In this document: one piece after another, positions 19,496 to 28,429 of the stretch
Position numbering within the stretch: position 1 is the stretch's first letter
Layout: every line of letters starts with the position of its first letter
Assembly (NCBI RefSeq): GCF_005877885.1
Contig: NZ_VCHY01000025.1
Span: forward strand, 22,667 to 86,666
Direction: 5' to 3'
Source: Labilibacter sediminis
GTDB taxonomy: Bacteria > Bacteroidota > Bacteroidia > Bacteroidales > Marinilabiliaceae
DNA: 64,000 nucleotides
Notes under the pieces: generated by a model
The model's input: only the letters and a program-made list of their open reading frames with translations
What the model was told of the DNA's origin: nothing
Database searches by the model: none
Translations under genes and position numbers: made by a program

Positions 19496-19915
19496 ATGAA
19501 GCTTTTAATTTTAAATGGTCCTAACCTTAATTTATTAGGAAAAAGAGAGGTTAGTATCTATGGGAACAAGTCATTTGATAATTATTATATTGATTTACAA
19601 GATCAATTCCCTCAAATTGAACTTTCATATTTTCAATCGAATAACGAAGGTGAAATAATTGATAAGATTCATGAAGTTGGTTTTAACTACGATGGAATTG
19701 TTCTTAATGCCGGAGCCTACACCCATACATCAGTAGCTATAGCTGATGCCATATCCGGAGTCACCTCTCCGGTTATTGAAGTACATATATCAAATGTTTT
19801 TAAAAGAGAATCTTTCCGTCATCATTCATACATATCTTCTGTATGCATGGGAACAATTGCCGGTTTTGGTTTAGATTCTTATAAATTAGCCATTGAGGCC
19901 TTCACAAAGAAATAA
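19496..19915 (+). CDS. aroQ: Type II 3-dehydroquinate dehydratase
   Basis: Third shikimate-pathway step, dehydrating 3-dehydroquinate. The 139-residue length is typical of the dodecameric type II enzyme. It begins L-I-L-N-G-P-N-L-N-L-L-G-K-R-E, carries the lid Tyr in V-S-I-Y-G, the conserved N-A-G-A-Y-T-H segment, V-I-E-V-H-I-S-N with the catalytic His, and R-x-x-S-Y-I-S near the end (here R-H-H-S-Y). The pyruvate kinase gene follows 55 nt downstream. Confidence 0.96.
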   Translation: MKLLILNGPNLNLLGKREVSIYGNKSFDNYYIDLQDQFPQIELSYFQSNNEGEIIDKIHEVGFNYDGIVLNAGAYTHTSVAIADAISGVTSPVIEVHISNVFKRESFRHHSYISSVCMGTIAGFGLDSYKLAIEAFTKK

Positions 19916-19928
19916 CATATTTGAAATA

Positions 19929-19936
19929 TATTTTTG
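19929..19936 (+). promoter_or_regulatory. Possible -7 element of pyk
   Basis: TATTTTTG fits TAnnTTTG, 35 nt before the pyk ATG and after the aroQ stop. No -33 TTG at the right spacing is seen, but pyk codon use suggests strong expression of its own. Confidence 0.4.
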
Positions 19937-19970
19937 CCCAGATAAGAAAATTGAAATAAATAATTAGTTG

Positions 19971-21407
19971 ATGAAAAAGTTTACAAAAATTGTTGCTACT
20001 GTGTCAGACATGATGTGTGACGAAGAGTACGTAAGAAAACTGATCAAATCAGGTGTTAATGTTGTGAGATTAAACACAGCTCACATGGACAAAGAAGGAC
20101 TTGGAAGAGTTGTTGATACTGTTAGAAGCATCTCTGAAAAAGTGGCCATTTTAGTGGATACTAAAGGTCCGGAAATTCGTACTACACCAACTGAAGATGG
20201 TAACAAAATTCTTGTTGCTAAGGGTGATACGCTTATGGTAAAAGGTGATCCTGAGTGTAAATCAACAGCAGAATGCATTTGCGTTTCTTATGAAGATTTC
20301 GTTAAGGACATGTCAGAAGGTGGCGACATCCTTATTGATGATGGTGAAACTGCTCTTAAAGTGATTGAGAAAAAAGATGATCACTTAGTTTGTAGAGTTG
20401 AAAATGACGGAGAAATTGGTGGCAAGAAAAGTGTAAACGTTCCTGGTGTTCGCATCAACTTGCCTTCGTTAACTGAAAAAGATATTAAATTTATCGGTTA
20501 TGCTGCAGAAAAAGATATCGATTTTATTGCACACTCTTTTGTAAGACACGCACAAGATGTTGCTGACGTACAAAAAGAATTAGATCGTCTTGAGTACCCA
20601 GCAAAAATCATCGCGAAAATTGAAAACCAAGAAGGTGTTGAAAACATCGACGAAATCATTGAATCTGTATATGGTGTAATGATTGCTCGTGGTGACATGG
20701 GTATTGAAATTGCTCAAGAAAAAATCCCTGGAATTCAGCGTCAATTAATCAGAAAGTGTGTTGAGCGCAAGAAGCCAGTAATTGTAGCAACTCAAATGTT
20801 ACATACAATGATCAAAAATCCTCGTCCAACACGTGCTGAGGTAACTGACGTAGCAAACGCTATTTATTACAGAACTGATGCCATCATGCTTAGTGGAGAA
20901 ACTGCTTATGGTGATTATGGTGTTGAAGCAGTAAAAACAATGGCTTCAATTGCTCATGAAGTAGAAGCTGCTAAAGATAGCCGTAACGATATTCCTGTAC
21001 CTAACTTCTCAAAAAGTAAAACAGCTTATTTAGCTGATACTGCATTAAGAGCTGCTGAAGATTTAGGTGTAAAGGCTGTAATTACAGACAGTTTCACTGG
21101 ACGTACAGCTCGTTACTTAGCTGCTTTCCGTGAAAGAACTCCTATCTATGCTCTTTGTTACAACAAGAGAATTGCCAGAGAGTTAAACCTTTCATATGGT
21201 GTTACTCCAAGAATTATGGCTCAAGGTGCTTCTAAAGAAGAAATCTTAGTTAAAACTCTTGATAAACTTAAAAAGAAAGAAGTATTAAAAGACGAAGATG
21301 TTGTTGCATACTTAGGCGGAAGCTTTGGTATCGGTGGCGGAACTAACTTCTTAGAAATTATTTCTGTTGAAAAACTTCGTGCTAAGACTTTAGAGTTAAT
21401 AGGATAA
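19971..21407 (+). CDS. pyk: Pyruvate kinase
   Basis: Makes pyruvate and ATP from phosphoenolpyruvate, the last glycolytic step. The frame opens at a TTG (19968), but the ATG immediately after it at 19971 is the likely start (478 aa). The N-terminal T-K-I-V-A-T, the V-V-R-L-N-T-A-H segment, the K-I-E-N-Q-E-G active-site lysine region, A-R-G-D-M-G-I-E with the Mg/K ligands, and T-R-A-E-V-T-D-V-A-N-A are visible. The T-Q-M-L-H-T-M element differs from the more usual T-Q-M-L-E-S-M, a variation seen in Bacteroidetes forms. Codon use suggests high expression. A terminator follows. Confidence 0.95.
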   Translation: MKKFTKIVATVSDMMCDEEYVRKLIKSGVNVVRLNTAHMDKEGLGRVVDTVRSISEKVAILVDTKGPEIRTTPTEDGNKILVAKGDTLMVKGDPECKSTAECICVSYEDFVKDMSEGGDILIDDGETALKVIEKKDDHLVCRVENDGEIGGKKSVNVPGVRINLPSLTEKDIKFIGYAAEKDIDFIAHSFVRHAQDVADVQKELDRLEYPAKIIAKIENQEGVENIDEIIESVYGVMIARGDMGIEIAQEKIPGIQRQLIRKCVERKKPVIVATQMLHTMIKNPRPTRAEVTDVANAIYYRTDAIMLSGETAYGDYGVEAVKTMASIAHEVEAAKDSRNDIPVPNFSKSKTAYLADTALRAAEDLGVKAVITDSFTGRTARYLAAFRERTPIYALCYNKRIARELNLSYGVTPRIMAQGASKEEILVKTLDKLKKKEVLKDEDVVAYLGGSFGIGGGTNFLEIISVEKLRAKTLELIG

Positions 21408-21427
21408 TATCATCCTTTATAAAATAC

Positions 21428-21464
21428 GAGGAGGTTGCTTTTATTAGTAACCTCCTTTTTTTTT
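21428..21464 (+). terminator. Terminator of pyk
   Basis: AGGAGGTT pairs with AACCTCCT around a 12-nt loop, followed by nine or more T. Confidence 0.9.
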
Positions 21465-21483
21465 GCTTAAAAATTACAGTAGC

Positions 21484-21650
21484 TTTAACCCGAAATATGC
21501 ATTAGAAAATCTATTACACATTGAAATCACTTCAAAACAAGATACTTTGTTGCTCCACTTCAACTCACCAGAACGATGCTATGCCTCGTTTCAGTAAAGC
21601 CTTGTTTTAATGTGCATTCAATGCTCATGACGAAGTTCTAATACATAATT
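21484..21650. repeat. Dispersed non-coding repeat, copy A (MITE-like)
   Basis: About 165 bp. The part around 21502-21610 aligns with the reverse complement of 35185-35293, roughly 80% identical by eye, sharing TAGAAAATCTATT, CAAAACA, TTGTTGCT, CTTCAACT, CCAGAA and TTGTTTTA in order. The left end TTTAACCCG...ATATGCATTA also appears at 35137-35157 on the same strand. The ends look like imperfect inverted repeats (ATTAGAA near 21501 and TTCTAAT near 21636). There is no open frame. It lies in an intergenic gap after a terminator. Confidence 0.65.
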
Positions 21651-21664
21651 CCATCTAACTAATA

Positions 21665-21880
21665 TTGTTCTGCCAAACAGGCTTTCTTTTTGCTTGATCA
21701 AAAAGAAACAAAAAAATCAAGTTCAATTCATCCTTCAGCCCACCTCCTAGTTGAATCTATTGCCATCACACATCCCTTATTCACCCGCATTCAACTGCGT
21801 CGCGCTATTACCGGCCCGGGCCAATTGAACCGGCCAACACACATTTTTATCGAGATAGAACTAAAATACTTGAAATAGTT
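21665..21880. repeat. Second repeat-like non-coding element
   Basis: Starts around an AGGCTTTC / CTTTTTGCTTGATCAAAAAG segment and continues to a locally GC-rich block (CTGCGTCGCG ... CCGGCCCGGGCC at about 21796-21822), unusual in an AT-rich gap. From memory, the segment with CTTGATCAAAAAGAAACAAAAAA recurs as a dispersed intergenic sequence in many Bacteroidetes genomes; only one copy is in this window. A 62-codon frame with a TTG start overlaps it and is not considered a gene. Confidence 0.45.
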
Positions 21881-22568
21881 AGCTACTCGGTTTTACTTTT
21901 CAAAAAGTCTTAGGAATTCGGGTTTAATTAATCACACTTTTTATATTCTTCAGCTCAAAACTTAATCTACAAAACCATTGTAGCCTTTATAAATTGGATT
22001 ATATAAAAAGAGTATATTCAATCTGTGCATACGGCTTAAATATTCTTAATTTGCTATTAAAAGATTCCTCTAATTCTATTTTATTCCTACCCATATTTAA
22101 TCGAAAACATAACTTAATTCTTTAAAAAAGGACATAAAATAGCAAAAATACCAACTCATAATGCCTTAAAAAATTTTCCTTCCTTTTAAGAATTCATTTT
22201 TTTTGTATCCTCTATCACCTAATAGTTCCTATTTTTCCATTTACGGAATACTTAAGGCAGGCAATTAATTTGAATTTCATCAGAAATAATTCAGATATAA
22301 GAAAAGAATAAATTCAAAAAGGAGTAAAAATCTATTTTTTTCATCATTTTCTTCAACATCACACAAGCCCTCTTCTTCTTTTTAAAAGAAATATTACTGT
22401 TACTTTTAAGTAATTTCAAAGGCAAAACACCATTTACATGAACAGCTTAAAAAAAAGAGCATTTTTTAGCGAAAAAAAATCACCCCATTAAAGCACTGAC
22501 AGGCAATACAGTATTAACAAATAAGCGATTTTATCGAAAATTAATTTCAAAAAAAAAGCTTCCAGGTA
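21881..22568. other. Gene-free AT-rich stretch before tRNA-Asp
   Basis: About 690 bp with no plausible reading frame, tRNA or clear hairpin, between the repeat-like elements and the tRNA promoter. I see nothing functional in it. Confidence 0.5.
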
Positions 22569-22598
22569 TTGCATAAAGAAAAAGGATATCTATCTTTG
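22569..22598 (+). promoter_or_regulatory. Promoter of tRNA-Asp
   Basis: TTG (22569-22571), 19 nt, then TATCTTTG (22591-22598), a full match to the Bacteroidetes pattern TTG-N19-TAnnTTTG. The mature tRNA begins 27 nt after the -7 box. Confidence 0.75.
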
Positions 22599-22625
22599 CA
22601 TCGCTTTCAGAAAAAACAACACCAC

Positions 22626-22699
22626 GGTCTGGTAGTTCAGCTGGTTAGAATGCCGGCCTGTCACGCCGGAGGTCGCGGGTTCGAGTCCCGTCCAGACCG
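22626..22699 (+). tRNA. tRNA-Asp (GTC)
   Basis: Complete cloverleaf: acceptor GGTCTGG/CCAGACC, D-arm, anticodon stem CCGGC/GCCGG with loop CTGTCAC (anticodon GTC at 22660-22662), T-arm GCGGG-TTCGAGT-CCCGT, discriminator G. The 3' CCA is not encoded. 74 nt. Confidence 0.97.
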
Positions 22700-22700
22700 C

Positions 22701-22730
22701 AAAAAAGGGAAGCAATTGCTTCCCTTTTTT
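22701..22730. terminator. Bidirectional terminator between tRNA-Asp and the TIGR01777 gene
   Basis: A perfect 30-nt palindrome: A6 GGGAAGCAA and its complement ending in T6. It serves the tRNA on the plus strand and can serve the convergent gene. Confidence 0.9.
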
Positions 22731-22753
22731 CGTTTATAGAAATTTGAAATATA

Positions 22754-23614
22754 CTACTTACCTACCAACTCATCTAACATAGAATTCACATCAGGATACT
22801 GATAAGGGAAACGCAGTTCCATTAAACGCTGAGGCTTTACTTTTTGTCCCTTTAACAGCACATCCGCACCATGACCAAACAACAGCTTTAAAAAAGGCTT
22901 AAAAACGCTAAAAAGAACAGGTCTATTTAGTTTCTCACCCAGCATTTTCGAAAAATACTTATTGGATACAATTTCCGGAGCAACCAAATTATACACCCCA
23001 TTTGATTCCGGATTTTTAAGAATATACCAAATTGCAGAAAGCAAATCATCAATATGAATACAGGGGAAAGCCTGCATACCATTGCCTACAATTGCACCAC
23101 ACCCCATTTTAAACGACGGCAACATTCTGGCAAAAGCCCCTCCCTCCTTATCTAGAACAATGCCTATACGCATTACAGCTAACTTTATGTCGGTTTGCAA
23201 CAATGGAACCAATGCAGATTCCCAATCTTTACATAAATTACCTAAAAAATCGTTTGCTAATCTATCCGAGAATTCATCATGAATTTCAAATTCATCGTAA
23301 ATACCAACTGCCGAAGCAGATAGTATTATAGAGGGTTTATTGTCTACCTGAAGAATGGCATCTACTAATTTCTTTGTTGTTTCTACCCTGCTGTTATAAA
23401 TCTCCTTTTTGTATGCCTTGGTCCACCTTTTTAATATTGGTGCTCCTGCCAAATTAATCAACATGTCTGCCCCTTCAATTTTAGCAGCAATAACATCATT
23501 ACCTCGAGAAAAATCTTTTCTGGAAATATTGACTACTTCAAAGTTATTTTCTTTAAAAAAGCGAGTAATCCTCACTCCTAAAAATCCGGTTCCACCAGTT
23601 AAACAAATCTTCAT
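22754..23614 (-). CDS. TIGR01777 family epimerase-like protein (SDR39U1/YfcH-like)
   Basis: 286-residue extended short-chain dehydrogenase. G-G-T-G-F-L-G near the start binds NAD(P); N-L-A-G-A-P-I, S-A-S-A-V-G-I-Y and R-I-G-I-V-L-D, with the DUF1731 C-terminal domain (Q-x-x-x-P-Q-R-L-M-E-L-x-F-P-Y), identify the TIGR01777/YfcH family. The usual catalytic Tyr-Lys pair is altered: S-A-V-G-I-Y is present but no Y-x-x-x-K follows at the normal spacing, as is common in this family. Substrate unknown. It stands alone between a terminator and mscS. Confidence 0.88.
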   Translation of the reverse strand: MKICLTGGTGFLGVRITRFFKENNFEVVNISRKDFSRGNDVIAAKIEGADMLINLAGAPILKRWTKAYKKEIYNSRVETTKKLVDAILQVDNKPSIILSASAVGIYDEFEIHDEFSDRLANDFLGNLCKDWESALVPLLQTDIKLAVMRIGIVLDKEGGAFARMLPSFKMGCGAIVGNGMQAFPCIHIDDLLSAIWYILKNPESNGVYNLVAPEIVSNKYFSKMLGEKLNRPVLFSVFKPFLKLLFGHGADVLLKGQKVKPQRLMELRFPYQYPDVNSMLDELVGK

Positions 23615-23701
23615 AGAGATTAAACAGAGAATTAGTTATACATAGCCACAATTTAGTAAAACATTTTGGTAAATAACAAACTCAACATGTTTTTCAATGG
23701 A

Positions 23702-24979
23702 CTAGTCTTTATACCCCGATCGAATATGCAGGTCTCTTTGAGGGAAAGGTATTTCTACATCATTTTCTTTAAACTTATCGTGAATGGCAAAACGAAGATC
23801 ACTTCTTACTTTTTCTACCCAAAACGAATCATCTATCCAAAAAAACAAACTAAAATCTAACGATGACTCTCCAAAATCATTAAAATACACAAATGGCTGA
23901 GGGGTAGAATATATCTTATCGTGCTCTGAAGCACATTTTATCAATATTTTTTCTACCAAACGAACATCTGAACCATAAGACACGCCAACATCTACTTTAA
24001 AGCGTGTTTTATGCTCATTATAGCTCCAATTAATGACGTTTTTACCGACAAAGTTATTATTTGGAATAATGGTCACAATATTATCTCTGGTAAGCAACTT
24101 GGAGGTTCTTAAACCTATTTCCTGCACTTTCCCGATAATTCCATTTTCTAACTCTACAATGTCTTGAACTCTAATGGTACCCTCAAAAAGGATAATTAAT
24201 CCGGATACGAAATCGTTAAACAAAGACTGAACTCCAAATCCCAATCCTACAAATAAAGCTGCAGATCCCGCTAAAAGCACATTAACACTTAATCCTATAT
24301 TCGAAAGAATTAATACTACTGTAATCACCCATACAAAATACTTTACTATCTGAAATATGGTATGGCCTTTACCTTTGTCTATTCCCTTTTTATTTATTCT
24401 TTCGTTATAAAAATATTCGAAAGATATAATGCACACATGAACCGTAAATCCAATGAACAGTGCCTGAATAATTTTTCCAATGGTAATTTGAACATCCTGC
24501 AAAGAAAACAATGTAATAGAGAAAAACGGAAAGGCATGATCACTAAACTGTATTACTCCACTAATGATAATCAGCAATACAACTAAAGTTACCCACCTTC
24601 TCAAGCCGGAAATTACCCTTCGCGGAATCCTTTGAGTGCCTTTTGAATTACTCAACACTCTGGTTAAAAATCTGTTCGTATATATCAAAAAAGCAACAGC
24701 AAAAACTAAAAACAGAATTAAAAAGCCGGTTACAGAAACACTTTCTCCCAAACTAAAAAGCTCAACTGCAAGTAATTTTTCTACTTTTATTTGAAATACA
24801 CGCAATAACAATCCCGTAGAGATCAGCATTACTACAAACTGAACAATTAATGAAACAGACCTAACTATTTGCTTTTTAACCGAACTTCTGTTTTTCTTTT
24901 TAAGAATGGAAAACCCAAACCATAACACTACATTAAACGCCAATACAACAATAATGTATAATAGTTTTGATCCCTCCAT
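23702..24979 (-). CDS. MscS family mechanosensitive ion channel
   Basis: 425-residue inner-membrane channel that opens on membrane tension in hypo-osmotic shock. About four to five hydrophobic segments in the first 250 residues lead to the pore-lining helix with small residues (A-L-F-V-G-L-G-F-G-V-Q-S-L-F-N-D), then the MscS beta domain with G-x-V-x-E-I-G-L-R-T-S and the P-N-N-x-F-V motif, and a C-terminal alpha/beta domain. It is 13 nt after cdaA, so folP-cdaA-mscS look like one operon. Confidence 0.93.
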   Translation of the reverse strand: MEGSKLLYIIVVLAFNVVLWFGFSILKKKNRSSVKKQIVRSVSLIVQFVVMLISTGLLLRVFQIKVEKLLAVELFSLGESVSVTGFLILFLVFAVAFLIYTNRFLTRVLSNSKGTQRIPRRVISGLRRWVTLVVLLIIISGVIQFSDHAFPFFSITLFSLQDVQITIGKIIQALFIGFTVHVCIISFEYFYNERINKKGIDKGKGHTIFQIVKYFVWVITVVLILSNIGLSVNVLLAGSAALFVGLGFGVQSLFNDFVSGLIILFEGTIRVQDIVELENGIIGKVQEIGLRTSKLLTRDNIVTIIPNNNFVGKNVINWSYNEHKTRFKVDVGVSYGSDVRLVEKILIKCASEHDKIYSTPQPFVYFNDFGESSLDFSLFFWIDDSFWVEKVRSDLRFAIHDKFKENDVEIPFPQRDLHIRSGYKD

Positions 24980-24992
24980 AATTTATATGTAT

Positions 24993-25784
24993 TTAATTGT
25001 CTTTGTCTTTCTGTGTTTTTTCGTCCTCAAGCAACACTTCTAATTCTTCAGGAGTAACACCATGGTTTATTTCACCTGCATGAAAATAAGATATTTTACC
25101 TGTTTCCTCTGATACAACAATTGCAGATGCATCAGTGGCCTCTGTAACCCCCAGGGCTGCTCTATGCCGTAATCCTAACTTTTTGGGTAAATCAAAACTT
25201 TGAGAAACAGGTAATATACAACCTGCTGCTTTAATTTTGTTGCGAGCCACAATAACAGCACCATCATGCAAGGGGCTATTTTTAAAAAATATATTCTCTA
25301 ACAATCGACTCGAAATAACGGCATTTACCAACTCTCCTGTTTGCACATAATCCAGCATTTCCGACTTCTTTGAAATAACAATAATACCGCCTGTTTTTGT
25401 TTTGGCCATATTTTGACAGGCACGAACAATCGGTTTATTGTAAATATTCATCACCCCTGTTGTTTGACTGGAAAAAAGCTTTTCAATAGAAAACTTGTTG
25501 GCAATATTATACTTTGTTCCCAGCAAAAGAAAAAAACGCCTTATCTCCTGCTGAAATACAACAATTAATGCAATCACCCCAACATTTACAATATTGTCGA
25601 GAATAGTTGCAGATAACTCCATGTTTAACGACTTAATAAAAAGCCAGAAAAGAATAAAAGCAAATAGTCCAAAAAAAATATTTTGAGCTACAGTACCTCT
25701 AATTAACTTATAGAGCCTATACATTAAATAAGCCACCAGGGCTATATCAATAATATCGATAAAACGTATATCCAGAAATGTCAT
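24993..25784 (-). CDS. cdaA: Diadenylate cyclase (c-di-AMP synthase)
   Basis: Makes cyclic di-AMP from two ATP; 263 residues of the CdaA/DacA membrane type. Three N-terminal helices (about 8-80) precede the DAC (DisA_N) domain with the two catalytic motifs H-D-G-A (about 171-174) and R-H-R-A-A-L-G (about 206-212). Its ATG directly abuts the TAG of folP, so they are co-translated. c-di-AMP controls potassium and osmolyte transport in other bacteria, and the mscS gene 13 nt downstream fits that. In Bacteroidetes cdaA commonly follows folP. Confidence 0.94.
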   Translation of the reverse strand: MTFLDIRFIDIIDIALVAYLMYRLYKLIRGTVAQNIFFGLFAFILFWLFIKSLNMELSATILDNIVNVGVIALIVVFQQEIRRFFLLLGTKYNIANKFSIEKLFSSQTTGVMNIYNKPIVRACQNMAKTKTGGIIVISKKSEMLDYVQTGELVNAVISSRLLENIFFKNSPLHDGAVIVARNKIKAAGCILPVSQSFDLPKKLGLRHRAALGVTEATDASAIVVSEETGKISYFHAGEINHGVTPEELEVLLEDEKTQKDKDN

Positions 25785-26663
25785 CTATTTATTCTGCTTA
25801 AACTGATTTATTTTATTGTAAATCTTAATACACTCTTTTGCTTCTTTAACGTCATGCACCCTTAAAATTCCCGCTCCCCTTTCCAAGGCAAGCATATTTA
25901 ACGCTGTCGTACCATTTAAGGCTTCATCGGCTGAACTGCCAAGATATTTATATATCATTGACTTACGCGACACGCCAACCAACAAGGGTAACTCAAACAT
26001 TTTAAATTCATTTAAACGAGAAAAGATTTCATAATTCTGATCTATTGTTTTTCCAAACCCAAATCCCGGATCAAGAATAATATCATGAACTCCCAACTGA
26101 TTTAATTTTGCTGTCTTTTTTGCAAGATAATCAATCACTTCAAAAACTACATCATTATCGTACGATGGATTTACCTGCATATTTTGCGGTGTACCTTTCA
26201 TATGCATCATGATATAGGGCACATTTAATTTAGCCACAGTCTCAAACATTGCTTTATCCATATCCCCTGCAGATATATCATTAATCATATCAACCTGAAA
26301 TTCTCGCACAACATAGCTGGCAATATTTGACCTAAAAGTATCTACAGAAATAATGGCATGCTGGAATTGTTTCCGAATTACGGAAAGCGCATTTATCAAC
26401 CTTTGTAACTCTTCCTTTTCATCAATATGTTTGGCTCCGGGGCGAGAAGAATAAGCTCCAATATCAATAATATCAGCTCCATCATTAAGCATATTGCTCA
26501 CTCTATGTATAATCACACTTTCCTCTTCGTATTTGCCTCCATCGTAAAAAGAATCTGGTGTAATATTTAAGATTCCCATCACCTGTGGTTGAGAAATATC
26601 AATCAGTTTTCCCGAGCAATTATATGTTGTCTTATTTCTTAAAAAAATTTGTTTTCCTGTCAT
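25785..26663 (-). CDS. folP: Dihydropteroate synthase
   Basis: Condenses p-aminobenzoate with dihydropterin pyrophosphate in folate synthesis; the target of sulfonamides. 292 residues with the signatures M-G-I-L-N-I-T-P-D-S-F-Y-D-G-G, G-A-D-I-I-D-I-G-A-Y-S-S-R-P-G and D-P-G-F-G-F-G-K-T, plus G-V-S-R-K-S. The D-I-G-A-Y-S-S-R-P-G form instead of the usual G-G-E-S-T-R-P-G is a variant found in Bacteroidetes. The gene is first in the folP-cdaA-mscS operon; I found no clear -7 box just upstream. Confidence 0.96.
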   Translation of the reverse strand: MTGKQIFLRNKTTYNCSGKLIDISQPQVMGILNITPDSFYDGGKYEEESVIIHRVSNMLNDGADIIDIGAYSSRPGAKHIDEKEELQRLINALSVIRKQFQHAIISVDTFRSNIASYVVREFQVDMINDISAGDMDKAMFETVAKLNVPYIMMHMKGTPQNMQVNPSYDNDVVFEVIDYLAKKTAKLNQLGVHDIILDPGFGFGKTIDQNYEIFSRLNEFKMFELPLLVGVSRKSMIYKYLGSSADEALNGTTALNMLALERGAGILRVHDVKEAKECIKIYNKINQFKQNK

Positions 26664-26922
26664 CGATAGTAATAAAAACGGTTGTATCTGTAATACTGCT
26701 GTAAAAATAATGCATTGAGCGACAATTAAAAAAAATCAAAACTGAATGCGCTTTCTGGGATCAAAATAACCTTCTTTTTACTGTATTTACAAATAGATTA
26801 TTTCCTATTTGTAAGTATTTATTTTCACAAAACACTCTGCTAACATATTTTTTTAAAAACTCCACACCCCTCCTTACACCCTATACCTCAACCACTTAAA
26901 TAAACCCTCGAGATTACTTTAC

Positions 26923-26950
26923 ATATCCACATATCTACTTTTTTGGATAT
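26923..26950. promoter_or_regulatory. Inverted repeat overlapping the efflux promoter (possible operator)
   Basis: ATATCC (26923-26928) and GGATAT (26945-26950) are six-base inverted half-sites about 22 bp centre to centre, two helical turns, and the right one overlaps the -33 TTTG. No regulator gene is adjacent. In AT-rich DNA this could be chance. Confidence 0.25.
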
Positions 26951-26973
26951 TTAGATTATTGCATTTATATTTG
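26942..26973 (+). promoter_or_regulatory. Promoter of the RND efflux operon
   Basis: TTTG (26942-26945), 20 nt, then TATATTTG (26966-26973), matching the Bacteroidetes promoter consensus. It lies 30 nt upstream of the TolC ATG. Confidence 0.65.
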
Positions 26974-27003
26974 ATCCCTCAATAACGAAAAAAAATAGAA
27001 ACA

Positions 27004-28335
27004 ATGCATACGAAAAAAACATTCATCCTTTTACTTTTATGGAGCCTAGGGCTCAGTCTTCCCATAAAAGCAAATCTAAGAGACTCGAGTAATGTATTTT
27101 CACTCGAAAAAGTATTGATACTTGCCAAAGCAAACAATACAGAAATATTAAAAAGTTTGGCAGAAGTTAAAAGTGCCAAAGCTGATAACCAACAAGCAAG
27201 CGCTGCTTTTTTGCCTGCTATTGAACTCTCTAACAGCTATATGTCTTCAAATGATCCTTTGTACGCTTTTGGTTTTAAGTTGCAACAACAGGGTGTTACC
27301 ATGGCCGACTTTGATCCTTCAGTCATCAATTCTCCTGGTACAACAAACCACTTTAACACGCAGGTATTGGTTGAGCAACCACTTGTAAATATTGATGCCT
27401 GGATGGGAAAAAGTGCAGCAAACCACAAGGTAAAAGCCACTGAGCTAAAAAGTGAGTACACCAAATCACATATCTCTTTTATAATAAAGCAAACTTACTA
27501 TGCTTTGCAATTGGCAAAAAACAGAACCAGTGTAATTAAAAAAGCACATGAGGCTTCGGAAGCTTACCTTAAAATTGCCAGTGAAAACCTGAATCAGGGT
27601 TACTTAAAAGAAGCTGACGTTTTGGCTATTAAAGTGCGCAAGCTTGAACTGGAAGCTCAATTAAAAGAATCAGAAAGTAAAGAGAAATCAGTAACCGAGA
27701 TGCTTAACTTTTTAATGGGCCGGGATATTTATCTTCCATTAGTCGTATCTGACTCTATCGAAAAAATTCCTTTTACATACAATGGCATAGAAAATGTTAA
27801 TCAGCGTGCCGATGTAGTTGCCATGCAATATGGGTTAGAATCGAGGAAATTAATGCAAAAAAGTAGTGCTTTAAAATTTGCTCCAAGAATTAACGCTTTT
27901 GGTATGTACAATTTATACGATTCTGAATTCGCTCAATTCGATTCTCAAAGCTGGATGGTAGGATTAAAGTTACAATGGAAGATATTTAATGGTGGTCAAA
28001 ACATTGGGAAACTCAATAAAACAAAAGCTGAATTTACCCTGGCTGAATTATCCTACAATGAATATTTATACAAAAGCAATATGGAACTTTCCCAGGCCAA
28101 AAGAGATATTGCATTAAGAGAAAGTCAACTTTTTACTTATCAAATGGCTACCAACCAGGCGAAAGAATCTTTACGCATTAGAACAAACAGATACGAGGAA
28201 GGACTTGAAAGAACCTCAGATTTGTTAATGGCTGAGGCAAAATTTGCTGAAAGCGAATTAAAATACTTAAATGCTATTTACAATTATAATGTATCAGTAT
28301 TTAAATACGATCTCCTTTCATCTAAAACAGAATAA
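27004..28335 (+). CDS. TolC family outer-membrane efflux protein
   Basis: 443-residue outer-membrane channel of the tripartite pump. A signal peptide ends near residue 23 (L-P-I-K-A-N). Two long alpha-helical, alanine/glutamate-rich repeats characteristic of the OEP family (about 35-230 and 245-440) are present, with the second repeat echoing the first in the Y-x-A-x-x-A/N pattern. First gene of the pump operon; the adaptor follows after 94 nt. Equivalent to PG0538 in the Porphyromonas gingivalis arrangement as I recall it. Confidence 0.9.
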   Translation: MHTKKTFILLLLWSLGLSLPIKANLRDSSNVFSLEKVLILAKANNTEILKSLAEVKSAKADNQQASAAFLPAIELSNSYMSSNDPLYAFGFKLQQQGVTMADFDPSVINSPGTTNHFNTQVLVEQPLVNIDAWMGKSAANHKVKATELKSEYTKSHISFIIKQTYYALQLAKNRTSVIKKAHEASEAYLKIASENLNQGYLKEADVLAIKVRKLELEAQLKESESKEKSVTEMLNFLMGRDIYLPLVVSDSIEKIPFTYNGIENVNQRADVVAMQYGLESRKLMQKSSALKFAPRINAFGMYNLYDSEFAQFDSQSWMVGLKLQWKIFNGGQNIGKLNKTKAEFTLAELSYNEYLYKSNMELSQAKRDIALRESQLFTYQMATNQAKESLRIRTNRYEEGLERTSDLLMAEAKFAESELKYLNAIYNYNVSVFKYDLLSSKTE

Positions 28336-28429
28336 AATCAATCTATCATATTTAGTTCATACAAGTACCTTATCATTTATTGAATGTTAGGGTACAACAT
28401 TTCATTGCTAATCATAAAACAATATAACC

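Larger units (their letters stand above)
26664..27003. other. Divergent intergenic region, folP / RND efflux operon
   Basis: 340 bp with no gene. It must contain the start of the folP operon and contains the efflux promoter and an inverted repeat described separately. Confidence 0.7.

Noticed and set aside
21690..21878. A 62-codon frame on the plus strand
   Set aside because: It begins with TTG, lies inside a repeat-like non-coding element, has no promoter or ribosome-binding context and no recognisable protein pattern.
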